In this document: positions 24,032 through 35,064 of the stretch, one piece after another
How the letters are laid out: each line of letters starts with the position of its first letter
Position numbering within the stretch: the stretch's first letter is position 1
From: Rhynchosporium graminicola
Lineage: Eukaryota > Ascomycota > Leotiomycetes > Helotiales > Ploettnerulaceae
Direction: 5' to 3'
NCBI GenBank assembly: GCA_900074885.1
Contig: FJUW01000079.1
Location: 1-64,000 of the forward strand
DNA length: 64,000 bases
Notes under the pieces: generated by a model
Database searches by the model: none
What the model was told of the DNA's origin: nothing
The model's input: the letters and a program-made list of their open reading frames with translations, nothing else
Position numbers and translations under genes: made by a program

Positions 24032-24602
24032 CTTCTGCATTGGTACTAATGTGGAGACAGCTTGCGTAGTACTTGATCATGCGGCAGTCGAACGAGGCAG
24101 AGAGATGCGTTCAGTGCAAGGCCAAGTATTCCTTCTACGTCGTGATCGAGTACAACACCTCGGCATTAAGGCTGAGCAAGCCAATGAAAAGTTATTTGAC
24201 TTTCATCTAATTGGCCTGATGCATAATCACGAGTACTTTCATAGTAGGATTTGGGATAATTATCATCCGAGCAAATTACAAAACTTTCTGGGTCTATCTC
24301 GCTAAAGCAAAATATGCACTCCATATCTGTTGAGATTTCAATTCCAGGCTGTTTTACTCAGTCAGGCAGGACACAGCTCCCACTATGAAAAATTTCAGCC
24401 GGCATAAAGTAGCTCACTTTACACTCATTAATGAGTCACTAAGGAGGATCATGCCACTATATAATTGGGTGGATTTAGTCTAGTTCTGTCCTTGAGCATA
24501 CTCAGATTAGTTTCAGAGTTGAGCACCGAAGTCAATCAAGGAAGCATTGATTTTAAGGTTTGACATGAAGCTTCAGGTTTAACTTCACCGTGTGTCAATA
24601 CT
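24032..24602. other. Intergenic, no gene seen
   Basis: The open frame 24051-24305 (plus) overlaps the probable 3' untranslated region of the F-box-like gene and has no recognisable feature. I see no RNA gene. The stretch ends at the poly-C terminus of a MITE. Confidence 0.45.
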
Positions 24603-25132
24603 CCCCCCCCCGCCTAATTACTTGTAAGAGTGGGTCGAATCCATGATCCTAAAGCTCCAAGTGCTTACAAGCCCTGGTATGCCTCAAAGCACGGGGTCAA
24701 AAACTGGTCAAATCTGAGGATACGGACCCAAGGGAAGTTCAAGAAGCCTAGAGGTACTATAGCCCCCCCCGCCCCCGGTCCAAAGGGCATTTATGGGTAT
24801 GCGTGGGTAGTGAATCAAAGGTGTTTAACCACTCAATTTCGTCCTTTTGAGTCTCGAAACCCTATTTTACAGACTCGAGAATCTTCTAAGCCCACTCCAA
24901 ACTCTATAAATGATCATAATCTAGCCAGTGCACTGATCCTAGCAGTCTTCACAACTCATACTTCGTAAGAAGTACTCGAGTCGCTGACCCATAAATGCCC
25001 TTTGGAAGGGGGGGNGGGGGGGGGTTTGTAGCTCGACGTGGTCCTCTTACTGGCCAAATACCCTAGTATCCTCCATACAGCCTCCATAGATTACCCTTAA
25101 AGTACCCATAATTACAAGTAATTAGGGGGGGG
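24603..25132. mobile_element. Poly-C-ended MITE, copy interrupted by a second MITE
   Basis: The ends are inverted: a C-run followed by CCTAATTACTTGTA on the left (from 24603), and TACAAGTAATTAGG plus a G-run on the right (to 25132). The same element lies intact and inverted at 54291-54519. Its two halves match 24610-24735 and 25028-25130 here. The extra middle part is another inverted-repeat element (24763-25024) plus about 30 bp. There is no coding capacity. The open frame at 24630-24968 is incidental. Confidence 0.75.
24763..25024. mobile_element. Second poly-C-ended MITE nested in the first
   Basis: The left terminus is a C-run, then GGTCCAAAGGGCATTTATGG. The right terminus is CCATAAATGCCCTTTGGA, then a G-run containing one N (25015). 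Length is about 262 bp, AT-rich inside, with no coding capacity. The N shows that the homopolymer was not resolved in the assembly. Confidence 0.7.
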
Positions 25133-25248
25133 AAGAGTACAAATTTAGAAGTCTCGCTTAGCCAAATCGCTGATCTCCTCCTCATTTCAACGTCGCTATA
25201 TATAAAACCAGGAGTCCTTAACTTAGATTTCGGCAATTTGATGAAGTA

Positions 25249-25402
25249 GGTGCGGAAGGGGGTATGAGGTGGGTCTCGTCCACCGTTGTAAATCTCAAGG
25301 TAATGATTCCCAATGAGCACCGCCGAATTCGCGAGTTGACCCCATCGTTTTCCTATACAGACATAGTGCTGGACGAGACCCACCTCCGGACCCCTTCCGT
25401 AC
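25249..25402. repeat. Short inverted-repeat element (about 154 bp)
   Basis: The arms GAGGTGGGTCTCGTCCA (about 25265) and TGGACGAGACCCACCTC (about 25370), extended outward by GCGGAAGGGG and CCCCTTCCGT, form an inverted repeat of roughly 33 bp around a spacer of about 88 bp. It is MITE-like or a decayed terminal-repeat element. No second copy was found in the window. Confidence 0.5.
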
Positions 25403-25452
25403 CTATTCAAAACAATTCGTCTATTTTCAGCCAACATTCAAGCCTGCTTGAA

Positions 25453-26203
25453 TCAAACAAAAACGCTACTTGTAGACTTCCTTCTCAACCACGGCCCACA
25501 AAAATACAACGGCAAAGCCAAAGCCAGAACAGCCCACTTGACACCCGCCATCTCCCAAAACATCTTAACCAGGCCTTCACTCGCGATCCACTTCGGGACG
25601 ATTAACGTAATGCCAGATGCAACCGCATTCTTTGCCCCCATTAATTAGAACCACGGCCTCCGAACCAGATCTCCAGTGTGAGATATCCCATCCTCCAAAG
25701 TCAAAGTGGTACTCTTCACATCTACGTTGACTACCTTGCTTCTCAAGTGAAGGACAGCGGGAGTACCCTTGCCCTTTGATGATGTAGCGATATCTTTGAG
25801 CGCATTGTGAAGATTAACCCGGTAGATCAATTGCTATGGGCAAGGGAAGACCTTGGATAGCATTCTGACGTCTTTCAGAAAGACTTGCTCTCCATTCGGT
25901 CTGTATTCAGAGACATATTCACATTGATTTGCTCCATGATCCTCTGGAATCATGCCCATTCTCGATAGTAATTCATTGCCGTTACTTGGAATATGAATTG
26001 CGCCTGTTTCTGTTGGAACGCGACTAGATTCAGAAATCTAAAGACAGGTTACCTAAGATCAAAGATACGCTGGCTAAGACATATACCTACGTCAAATTAT
26101 GGCCGGCTTGTCGTAAGAAGATTGCTGCTGCAAGCCCTCCAATTCCTCCTCCAGCGACCAAAACCTACAAAGGTCGATCCAGGCTGGCTTCCCCATTGCT
26201 CAT
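25453..26203 (-). pseudogene. FAD-dependent monooxygenase pseudogene
   Basis: The minus strand starts at an ATG (26203-26201) and soon shows the Rossmann motif VLVAGGGIGGLAAAIFLRQA. An intron of about 40-55 bp ends near 26043, followed by ETGAIHIPSNGNELL, as in salicylate-hydroxylase-like enzymes. Then come YRVNLHNALK and HLRSKVVNVDVKSTTLTLED, the region that precedes the GD motif. It stops shortly after HTGDLV and jumps to a hydrophobic C-terminal piece (25641-25453), so the middle, including the GD motif, is deleted. A TAG lies before the Rossmann motif and another before QLIYRVNLH. The enzyme cannot be made. Confidence 0.75.
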
Positions 26204-26621
26204 CTTGGCAGATATTCCGTTCACGGTAAAGCATTATAGAGTTGATTTTATTGATGGCATCCAGTTAAACCTGTTCTTGCGCCTATATTGTCAGCGGAAT
26301 ATCTTGAAGGAATGATACTGGAAGAGCTCCGGGGAGTGGGTGTACCCAACCACATCTTTAGTGGCGGGGAAAATGCGTCCTTAAAAGGACGAGACGGCTT
26401 CAATTTCAGCTCTACGTGGAGACTAAGTGGCCGATGGCCGATAATAATAGAAATAATGCCATTGATTGGTATACACAGCTGACCAATGCTTGCGGAGAGC
26501 ACACATAATTGGGTGATGCCATCCAAACATCGCTTCCATGCTAGCCGGCCCCTGCCTCACTGCTCCGGAAGGGAGATTGCCATCTCTGAAACCTTCGTCA
26601 GCCAGAAACCAAAGTCTATTC
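26204..26621. other. Intergenic, no gene seen
   Basis: Open frames on both strands here (for example 26248-26526 minus) overlap one another and have no recognisable domain. Confidence 0.4.
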
Positions 26622-27461
26622 TTAATTGGACGTCCACTCCAAATTCAGCCGCCCATCACTAATCAAGTAATTCTTCAAAGCAAGCCCGCACTCCTCCGCA
26701 GTCTTAGCCTCGATAGCAATATCAGCTTGACCAGCACTCACAAACCCGGCCTCAACACCACTTCTCATCTGCGCCAACAGTCCACTATAGTAGCCCTTGA
26801 CGTTGAGAATCACAACAGGTTTGTCGTGAATGCCTAGTTGGTTCCATGTGACTACTTCCATGAGCTCTTCCCAAGTTCCATATCCCCCAGGAAGAGCGAC
26901 GAATCCACTACCGGGACCACCTTCGATGACTCTTTTAGCCATCTCCTGTTTACGAGAATGCATATCTTTGACGATCATTGTCCTTCCATAGATGTTCTCG
27001 TCGGGGATTGAGTACTCGCGCCCTTCGTACGTTGCTTTGGTTATCTCGTTTGTGCGCTGTTCTTGTTGCATCAAAGGGGCTGTCCGTTAAGTTAGCTCTA
27101 TTTTGTTTCGAGGTACTCAGAAGAGATACCTTCACTTCCAAGCAAATCCTTGAAGTACGCTTTCAAGGGAAAGAGGCCATGGTATTTTCTGCTTACCTGG
27201 AATGATGCCTTGAACTGACTCCGGTCCCGAAAGTGCCACCAAAGTACGGGCTACTTCACCCATAAGTCCGGTTGTGCCTCCACCATAGACCAGGTTGATC
27301 TTGTTCTCATGAAAGTAAACACCCAAAGCCTTTGCAGCTTCCATGAAAGCAGGAGACTTTCCAGGTGATGAGCCACAGCTAGATATACATTAGCTTCCGA
27401 AGACTCTGTGATAATGGTATTGGGCTTATACTCACAACACGCAGACGATTGCTTGAGCCAT
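26622..27461 (-). CDS. LOG family protein (putative cytokinin-riboside-monophosphate phosphoribohydrolase)
   Basis: Three exons: 27461-27436, 27378-27197 and 27079-26622, all GT-AG, giving 221 residues. The start gives MAQAIVCV, leading across the first intron into CGSSPGKSPAF, the usual LOG opening. It continues with NLVYGGGTTGLMGEVA (nucleotide-binding glycine loop) and then SRKQEMAKRV and LPGGYGTWEELMEVVTWNQLG, the signature PGGxGTxxE with its catalytic Arg/Glu region. Length and motif order fit the family closely. Plant and fungal members release free cytokinin bases from nucleoside 5'-monophosphates, and others act on AMP-like nucleotides, so the substrate here is inferred. It stands alone among pseudogenes and is clearly intact. 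Confidence 0.93.
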
Positions 27462-29933
27462 CCTTTCTGTTGAGTGTACCTTCCTTCTTGGTTGTGGACT
27501 TTGGTAAGAGGAATCGAGCAGAATGTCGAAATTAGAAGAGTAGTTATCGAGATATAATTTATCGAAATAACTGTGCTACTTCTGGTTTATATACTGTAGG
27601 AAAGAGCGGTGACGCTAACTCAACAAGACAGCTTTTCACCTCACTTCTTAGCGTTCTTGCGACATATACTTGAGGGTGAAATTCTATTCCAGCCAAAGGA
27701 ACGACAACTCTGTGAATCGATGAGAGCGTCTTACAATCAATAGGAGCATTGATTGCCTGATTGGGTAGATACGTAGATATATTGACGTGTAGATCGTGGT
27801 TGTGAATTCAGGTCAGCCAATGGCGGGTACGTGAAATGAAAAGCTAAACCTGCAAATAATCCTTGGCTTCTTCAGTCAGCATGCGACCGACACTCTGATA
27901 CCGACAGCGACTTTAGAGTTGTATTTCGTACGGAAATTAGTAGGAGATTGTCGACATCCGAGAAAGTGAATTTGGTTGGGCGTTAAATGATACATCAAGA
28001 GAATTGCATTTTTGAATCTAATTGATGATTTCTGCAACATTGACTATTCCAAGGCGTTGGATTGACAAGTCACTCTTCTTAAAATGGAAAAGACTAGGAG
28101 GATGCTATACTCCGGACCGCAACTAGCTGAACGATATAGTCCTTAGTTGTAGACTTGGAAAGTGAGAGTTCGAAACATGCCTCGCAGTTAACAAAGCGCT
28201 ACGCTAATCACTTACAAATGTGAAATTCACATAATTACGCAACAACAGCATCCATCATCTTGCCGTACAGGTCTGGTCTGTTTCACTACTGCCTACTGTT
28301 ACTGGAGCTCAAACGGCAAGATTCGAATCTGGAAAGATTGCGATGAAGTGATGCTAAGTAAGTATAGCTTATGGTTGTTTCGTACCACAGCCAAGCTACA
28401 GTTCGCAGTCGAGCAGTATTAACAGAAACGGCTTCTTGTATGAAGCCAATGTTTGTGGGATACAGCCTGACGTTTGATGGACCTGCCCGTTCTCTTAGAG
28501 TGAGGTATTACAAGGGCCAAAACTATTTGTGTATTCCCAGCAAAACTTTGTCAGACACTCAGACCGAAAGCTTGCATTGTGTATACTATGCTATCTCAGG
28601 TCATTTCAAGGCTCTACAAGCACAACTCCTTCTAAATACATCTCTGGCTTCCATTTCGGCTGCAATCTGTGGTTCCCTGACCCTTCTCTATCCATCGCTC
28701 ACATAACAGCGCAGCATTCACACTCATGATCTCTCCTCTTACAACTCATATCATACAAGCCGTCTATGTTTTTCAGTACAAGCATCCAACAGCAGCATAA
28801 AATCAAAATTTGGGATCGAAAAGTCGACATATGCGTACTACAGCTTTCCCAGATTTTGGTCCCTGGCTTGATATTTTGACATCGGATAACCATCAATATA
28901 CATTTATCTAACATGATCACGTTTAGCACATCCTAATCCGGAGTAGAGATGATTTCTATTCGCGACAAAAGTTAATTTTGGCAGGCATCTAAACCATACG
29001 TACCGGCAGGGCATCTTCTTGCACCCTCAAAAGCGCAGGGTGGTCACAATAATGGCCATCCTTCAGGAACTTGTAGCAGCAGTCTAGTAATCCCGAGTAC
29101 GCTTCTTACAGTTTTTCGTTCCAGTGAGTTCACCGCTCGAAGGTGCGCTGATAACAAAGTAACTTAGGTAGTTCGCAGTACAAAAGTTTAGGATATCGAC
29201 GGTTTGTACAGGAACGCCAGTGGCATGCATGTACGCTGGATAGTTCCGCTCCTCCCATCACAGCTTTGCGTGGCATTCTGTGTGGGGTCGTCTGCATATA
29301 GATCGAATTGGTACCGCAAATGTAGAGTATGACTTCGGGTTAGTAATTGATTCGTCAATTGGGCAAACGTTGGAGATGCGAGTGATTTTTCGTGTTGAAG
29401 TACTCGAGTAGAGACAGATATTTCCCGGAAGATACTGAGAGGAAGCCATTGTTCTTATTGAGCTCATGCAGAGACGGCACGTTGCATTCCAACCTCATGT
29501 GCTGTGTATTTTATTGCGGGACGGCACACATCCTAATTGGGATCACAACAACGTCTCGCTTGCAAGCTCACCCAAACAAACCATGCAATACATCTATTCG
29601 CCCCTGTCACCACGGAATTCTTATATATTTACCACATCAACGAAGCCAACTCGCGATGTGATCTATCTTGAATCAGTAAGAATGTAGAAAAGACATTATA
29701 ACGGAGTGGCCATGCTGATGATCAGAATGGTGCCTCCCAACCAAATTATATGCGCAATATCGGGAATGCAGGCGAAAGGGTTTCATCGGAAACCCCATAA
29801 CTTTGCCAATTGAATGACTGACTATGAGAGCCGTAAATGGAAGATAATTTAGAATGGTGAGTTGTAGTTGGGACTTCTGCACAGACTTCCGATTTGTGTC
29901 CGTTGACCCTTTACCTACCGGCTCGAGTTTAAC
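27462..29933. other. Long intergenic stretch, no gene supported
   Basis: About 2.5 kb with only short overlapping frames (for example 28371-28706 plus, 29392-29661 plus). None has a recognisable domain, a consistent intron or a signal peptide. I looked for tRNA-type B boxes and found none convincing. The first few hundred bp should contain the LOG gene promoter. Confidence 0.45.
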
Positions 29934-30834
29934 TCAACTGAAAAAGATGATCCTCGAATCATATTCATTCATATTGTCAGTCGAGTTCATTGTGATCTGC
30001 CACCAAAGATAGCAGGAACCAATACATACGCAAGTCCAACTGATCCTTGTCTTCTCAGGGAAACAGGTAAAGTTTGTTGGTTGGAGCGACCACCGGATAA
30101 CGGATTTGAACGGACACTTTTCCGCCATAGCTTTTGCAAGATCTACGAAATCAGGCCGAGGGACGAGGGCGCCAGGAGAATACTTAAACTTGGAAAACCT
30201 ATTGCTATGAATTGGGAGTATCATTCTGTAGTGGGAAATTGGCTTGTTATTGGGCTTGTGATCATCGTGAGTCTCTTGGGTAGTGTTACTTTCAAATTCA
30301 GGACAATAATCAGGGGCCTCAACAGCGCGTGACAATGCCGTAAATTCCTCCCTCTCTAAGCTCCGTAGATTCTGCACATGATTCTGTCCCGCTGAAAATT
30401 GTACGGTCTCGCAAACGTCTCGGCTTAAATTCTTGAATGCTTGGCTCGAGAAAAGGAATGCCGCAACGCGCATGAGAGAGGCCCAATTCATCCCCAAGCT
30501 TGCTGTCATCAATGTTTTATTGAGCATCAGAGCCCTGTCCAACGCTGGCAGGTTGGGCATAAGCTGAGGCAGAGACTCTCTGGTGCTGGAGCATTTCTTC
30601 GATCCGAGTTTTGCGGCTGTCTTCCGAATCTTTCCATCGCTCCGTCAAGTTGAAGAATAGCGCGTGAATTGTGGTCGTTACACGTCTTGCTCGCTTCTGA
30701 ACAACCCAAGCAGCCTGACAATGGAGTGGATCATTTGCTTCCTTCTCCAAGTCTCGGGAGAACGCCTTGAAGAGGTGAGAGATGTTGTCTTCAAAGCGCT
30801 GAGTTTCCAGCGCTGATTTCCGAGATGCACCCAT
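29934..30834 (-). pseudogene. Unknown gene with one frameshift
   Basis: The frame from the ATG at 30834 runs 105 codons with helical, charged protein (EDNISHLFKAFSRDLEKEA, QAAWVVQKRARRV). Close to its stop, around 30540-30570, an overlapping frame takes over and continues for about 200 codons to 29934 (ALMLNKTLMTASLGMNWASL, EEFTALSRAVEAP). No intron of workable length joins them, so a single-base indel is the simplest reading. I do not recognise the family. It may be a genuine pseudogene or a sequence error, and the last 60 or so codons look less protein-like. Confidence 0.35.
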
Positions 30835-31696
30835 AAGCGCTCTCAGATGGGTTCATCTTGGACTAGAAATGTGAACTCAGCTAAAATGTCTGAAATTGCC
30901 AAGGAAGCCTTAGACATTGCTCTGCCCAGGCGCACACGTTCCAACCTTGATATTCGAATTTCGCGTGTTGAGCTCCCTAACGTTAGAGAAACCACAGAAA
31001 GCGAATTGTACGTAGCAATGCCAATTAACGATTAACGATTTTCGGAAGATGCATGTCGCCGTGTTTGTTGCTTCTTTGTACTTCGATAGTAAGACTCCCC
31101 ACACTTATTGAAACCTCGACCATAAAGTCGTGGTTACCACTATGAACTAAATGCTCGAGGCCCTAGGGATCAGGGTTATACCAGAAGATGAGGCTAAGGA
31201 GATCGAAGACAACGTCTTCTTCACGTGACCAAGAAACCCTGCCCGGGAGGAAGACTTATCAGACATCACTGAGGGCTTTAGAGTCAGAACACGAGTAAGA
31301 CGGAAGAATCGGGGCGAGGTCTTCCGTGGGCGGCTATCGAGAAGGGAATTGTGGAAATGGGGATGAGTGAAGATGAGACTATTGATGATGGAATGATTGA
31401 GAGATGCTTAGATTCCCACGCACGTGATTTGGAGGGCGGAGCAGTTAAAATAGAGCTGCAGCATTTGTGCAGATGAGGCTATACTGACCAACCTTTCTGC
31501 TTCCACATTTGCACGGGAGGTCATTGCGGCCGGAGATTCAAGCAACCACAAGCAGTCATGGCACATGGTATGTGAATGACCACCTTGACTGCGTCACCCG
31601 CCCGCCTTCAAACATGTGGGCTTCACGAACATCTCATTGTAACTGCACCAAAAAAGAAGACTTCAAGGGGAACTTTCGGATACGGCTATGATTTAG
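30835..31696. other. Intergenic, possible decayed coding fragment
   Basis: The plus strand at about 31150-31320 reads briefly like protein (EALGIRVIPEDEAKEIEDN) but has a stop within 30 codons and frame changes afterwards. No family was recognised. Nothing else was seen. Confidence 0.35.
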
Positions 31697-33478
31697 CTAA
31701 AGCATATACACGAAAGGTTTCCTATGTTTCCCACCCCTTTTCCCAGCCCTTCGACCAACAAGTCCTTCACCCGCCTCCCCCACAAAACCCTCCTCCCTCT
31801 TTCCTCTCTCGTTCAAAGCTCCCAGATAAAGCCTCAGCACGATGCTCAATACCGCAACCACGCCCATCGCACAAGCACAAACCGTCATCCCCCTTACATA
31901 ATACGGCGCCTCTTCCTCGGGGTAAAGTCTCGTCCCAACCAGCGGTCCACACTGCCCAATCAATTGCAACATGGCAAATCCGGTCCCTTGTTTACTCTCT
32001 GACTCCTGGTTATTGATCGCCCACGTGACAATAATCGTAATCACAGAGAAGAACCCTATGGCAGCGGGATAGATAGCTGCGTAGCGCCACCAGGTTCCGA
32101 GGTTGTAGTGGCTAGATAGAGCCATGAGGGCGTACCCTGAGGCGGAGAGCAGGGCGTGGAAGATGACGAAGTAGGATCGGTTCTGTAGTCGGTCGGATAG
32201 ATAGGCTGTAAGGATTACGATGAAAAAGGACATGAGGTAGGGTGGTGCAGAGAGGGCTTGCGAGATGAGGACAGTGTGGCCCATTTCGTGGATAATGGTT
32301 GGGAGGAAGACTGGAAGCGAGGAGAATGCCATATTTGTGAAGAAAAACATGAATGCTGTTAAATATGTTTTGGGATCGACGATCGTGGAAAGCATTTCTC
32401 GGACATTCAATCCCTTCTTTCCGGGAGCGGAAGAAGGATCTTTGTCTTTTCGTAATCGGAGACGAGCGACTTTCTTCTCGCGGCGCGTGAGGTATTGGGC
32501 ACTTTCTGGACTGTCGGGGATAGTGTGCCATGCTATGACAGCTACCAACACGCTCGGAAATCCTTCTAGGAGAAAGAGCAGTCGCCAAGGGGCTATAGGC
32601 CCGTTGCTCCCCAATTTGATGATGACCCAAGCCAACGTACTAGCGAAAGATGTAGCTAGTGGCGCGGCTGAGACGAAGTATCCGTTACGTAGAGCCAGCT
32701 CTTCACGCTTGAAGAAGAAGGATAAATAGAACGGTATTCCCGTAAATCCAGCCTCACCGATCCCCAATAATGTCCTCAGCACGAGCAGCCCAACAAAAGA
32801 CGTCGCTACGGATTGAAGCGAGGCGATGATACCCCAACTCAAAACGATGAGCGTAACGTAAATATGCGCAGGCACGATTTTCCATAACAAGCTCATCCAC
32901 TCAAAACTTATATAGGCAAGATAGAACGCTGTGATGACCCATTCGTACTTTGCCGAGTCAAGGTCAAGATCAATATCTAGCCCAGCTATTTTGGCGTTTC
33001 CAATATCTAGACCACGTTAATAAAAGTCCTGTACTGGCCCAAATATGCGGTCTGTTAGCTTACTCGACCGATCCAGGAAACTCAACATGTATAGCAAAGC
33101 CAAGAAGAGGACTAATTTCCTATCGAATTTCCGTACCACTGCCCTTTCCTCGTCTGGTGTGTATAGTTGATAGGACTGTATCGTCGAAACGCTCGTACCT
33201 CTGCGTCGGCCTGGTGTAGGGTACTCGTCCTCCTCCTCATCATCTTCATCTTCGTCCAGCAGCCCCTCATTATCTTGCACCCCTCCTTTCTCCGCATCAG
33301 TTCCTCGACGCTGGAGCTTGAAGCTTTCGCCTTCTTCACCCATGCCCATATCCATGTCCAGCTCCGAGTCCTCGGACTCTGAGTCTGGCGTAAGTCGAGT
33401 CATGGCGCTCGAGTCTTGAGAGCCCTCTGTATCGGACGTTCGGGTTGGTGGATGGTACAGATGGGTTCGCGTCTCCAT
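31697..33478 (-). CDS. MFS transporter, anion:cation symporter (allantoate/nicotinate permease-like)
   Basis: Exon 1 is 33478-33064 and exon 2 is 33006-31697. The intron at 33007-33063 (GTAAGC...CTAG) splits the Ser codon of FLDRSN. The product has 574 residues. The first 120 or so are cytosolic, Ser/Asp/Glu-rich, with an acidic run of about 12 residues. Helix 1 follows with KLVLFLALLYMLSFLDRSN, typical of the ACS family. Next are IGNAKIAGLD, SWGIIASLQSV, RTLLGIGEAGFTGIPFYLS (the family's R.LLG..EAG.. motif), a central loop with SPESAQYLTRREKK, and the second six helices. These permeases import organic anions or vitamins with protons at the plasma membrane. The substrate cannot be read from sequence. 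No defect was seen. Confidence 0.9.
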
Positions 33479-34215
33479 GTTAGGGACCGGCGCGCCAGGT
33501 TTGCTGCCGCGGAGGAGGATGGCAGATCATGAGTACGCTTTATGGATCGAGAACATCGTGTCGTCCTTTTAAAGTTGGCGACTTTTCAAGATAAGGCGGT
33601 AACTGTTTACCACGTTCCGGATTAGGGGACTCAACCCCAGCTTTCGTGGAAGGATGCTGCCTTGGCAAAGAAAGCTTATGTGGCTTGCGAAGCGGCGAAG
33701 GAGCCGATGTAAAGAATGATGAGACGAATATTAAATGAAAGGGCAAAAAGTCAAAGAAAGGAGTCCACCAATGATTAAGATAAAGCCACGAGTTCATGCT
33801 ATAGTTTTATGCTTAACAGACTCAGAACGTTCAATCTTCTTGGGTGTTAACGGCACGAATATCTGGAGTTCCGTATCAATCCTACCTACCTGCTAATAAC
33901 AGCTTCTATCAGACAACATATACAATCAACTCAAGTCTCCATAATGCAGGGATTTCTCTCCCATATTTATGCTAAACTCCCGGCACCTCAGGAACTGTTA
34001 ACGATTTTTCGCTTCATCAGGACCGAAAAAAGCCTTGGTCATAAAGGGACATTCTAAAGTTTAAAAAAAAAAAAACTCGAAGAGAGTAGTTGTTGTCAAT
34101 CTATACACTGCTATCACTAGCTTCGAGATACCAGTCGTTATCATATCAAATCAACTAATGGCATAATTACTCAACCAACACATTTCCCAAGACGAGAACC
34201 CGACCAAAATGCATT
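33479..34215. other. Intergenic, promoter of the MFS gene
   Basis: About 0.7 kb upstream of the transporter, with a 12-base A run near 34063. The open frame at 33540-33797 (minus) probably lies in the leader and has no recognisable feature. Confidence 0.45.
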
Positions 34216-34618
34216 TTAAAACGTCGCAACACATCCGTCCATATTAGCGTGACCTCCTCTCTCAATGAGAATCCCTACCTTACCAACACACTTTCCTCCA
34301 ATATCAGACGCAATCGATAGCAATAACACAACTTCCAATACCTCTCTTTGAAACCCCCCGCGCTCCTTTTCAAGCCTCGCACTATCTCCAAAAACCGTCC
34401 ACTGTTTTGCAGACTTTATCCATCCTTTCACTTTCTCCGATTCTCATTCTTCGTCATACTTCCCCCCGCAGCTTTCGCATCAACGCCCGTCTTTACCAGC
34501 TTCTTTTTCAAAAGCTCGGTTTCGTTGTAATATGTGTTGGAAGCCGCTTGCTTTTGTTGGATAGCAGTTTTGCTAGAAGTGCTGGTTTCTTGTTTTTTTT
34601 AACAGAGCTGGAGGACAT
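34216..34618 (-). pseudogene. Small unknown gene, frame broken at an A-run
   Basis: From the ATG at 34618 the minus strand reads MSSSSV then hits a run of eight A (34593-34600 as T). In the next frame a convincing small protein continues: SKTAIQQKQAASNTYYNETE, KKKLVKTGVDAKAAGGS, then NENRRK and a stop near 34430. One extra A would make it a single frame of about 63 residues. A third frame runs on to 34216 and looks less protein-like. Either the homopolymer is miscounted or the gene is shifted. I do not recognise the family. Confidence 0.35.
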
Positions 34619-35064
34619 GTTTGGTATGTTCTTATGGAATAAGAGGTGGGATTAAGAGACAGGGAAGGATGAAGTCATCTGGTGTGAGATATAGGGAAAG
34701 ATCTCGAAACGTAGAAGTTGTCGGTTCATCGTTTCTAGTATTGTGATCGAGGTGTTGTACCTCCACCCCTGAAGGAATCACAGAAGTGACTGGTGGTGGC
34801 GTAGTTTAAATAACACAGCTCACAAGCAAGGCGGCCGAGACGAGAACATCACAAGGTAATAGTAATAGGCTAGTAGGCATATATCTTACTTGAAAGCCAC
34901 TCTGTAGTTTTGACATCTGTATCTTGGTATCATATCTTAGATACAAACATGTGATCTCTCTCAGCATTTCAGAGACCTCTAGTCATTTAACCCAGCAGCA
35001 TTTATTCTACCTCACTCTCGTTATTATTCTCACCCGCACTCTTATTCACACTTTAATCCCCCAA
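34619..35064. other. Intergenic, no gene seen
   Basis: About 450 bp downstream of the ABC gene and upstream of the small unknown gene. No structure of note. Confidence 0.45.

Noticed and set aside
24051..24305. 84-codon frame after the F-box-like gene
   Set aside because: Directly downstream of a stop, probably untranslated, no motif.
24630..24968. 112-codon Pro-rich frame
   Set aside because: Crosses the boundaries of two nested MITEs.
28150..28180. GTTCGAA-type box considered as a tRNA B box
   Set aside because: No matching A box, anticodon stem or acceptor pairing in the surrounding 80 bases.
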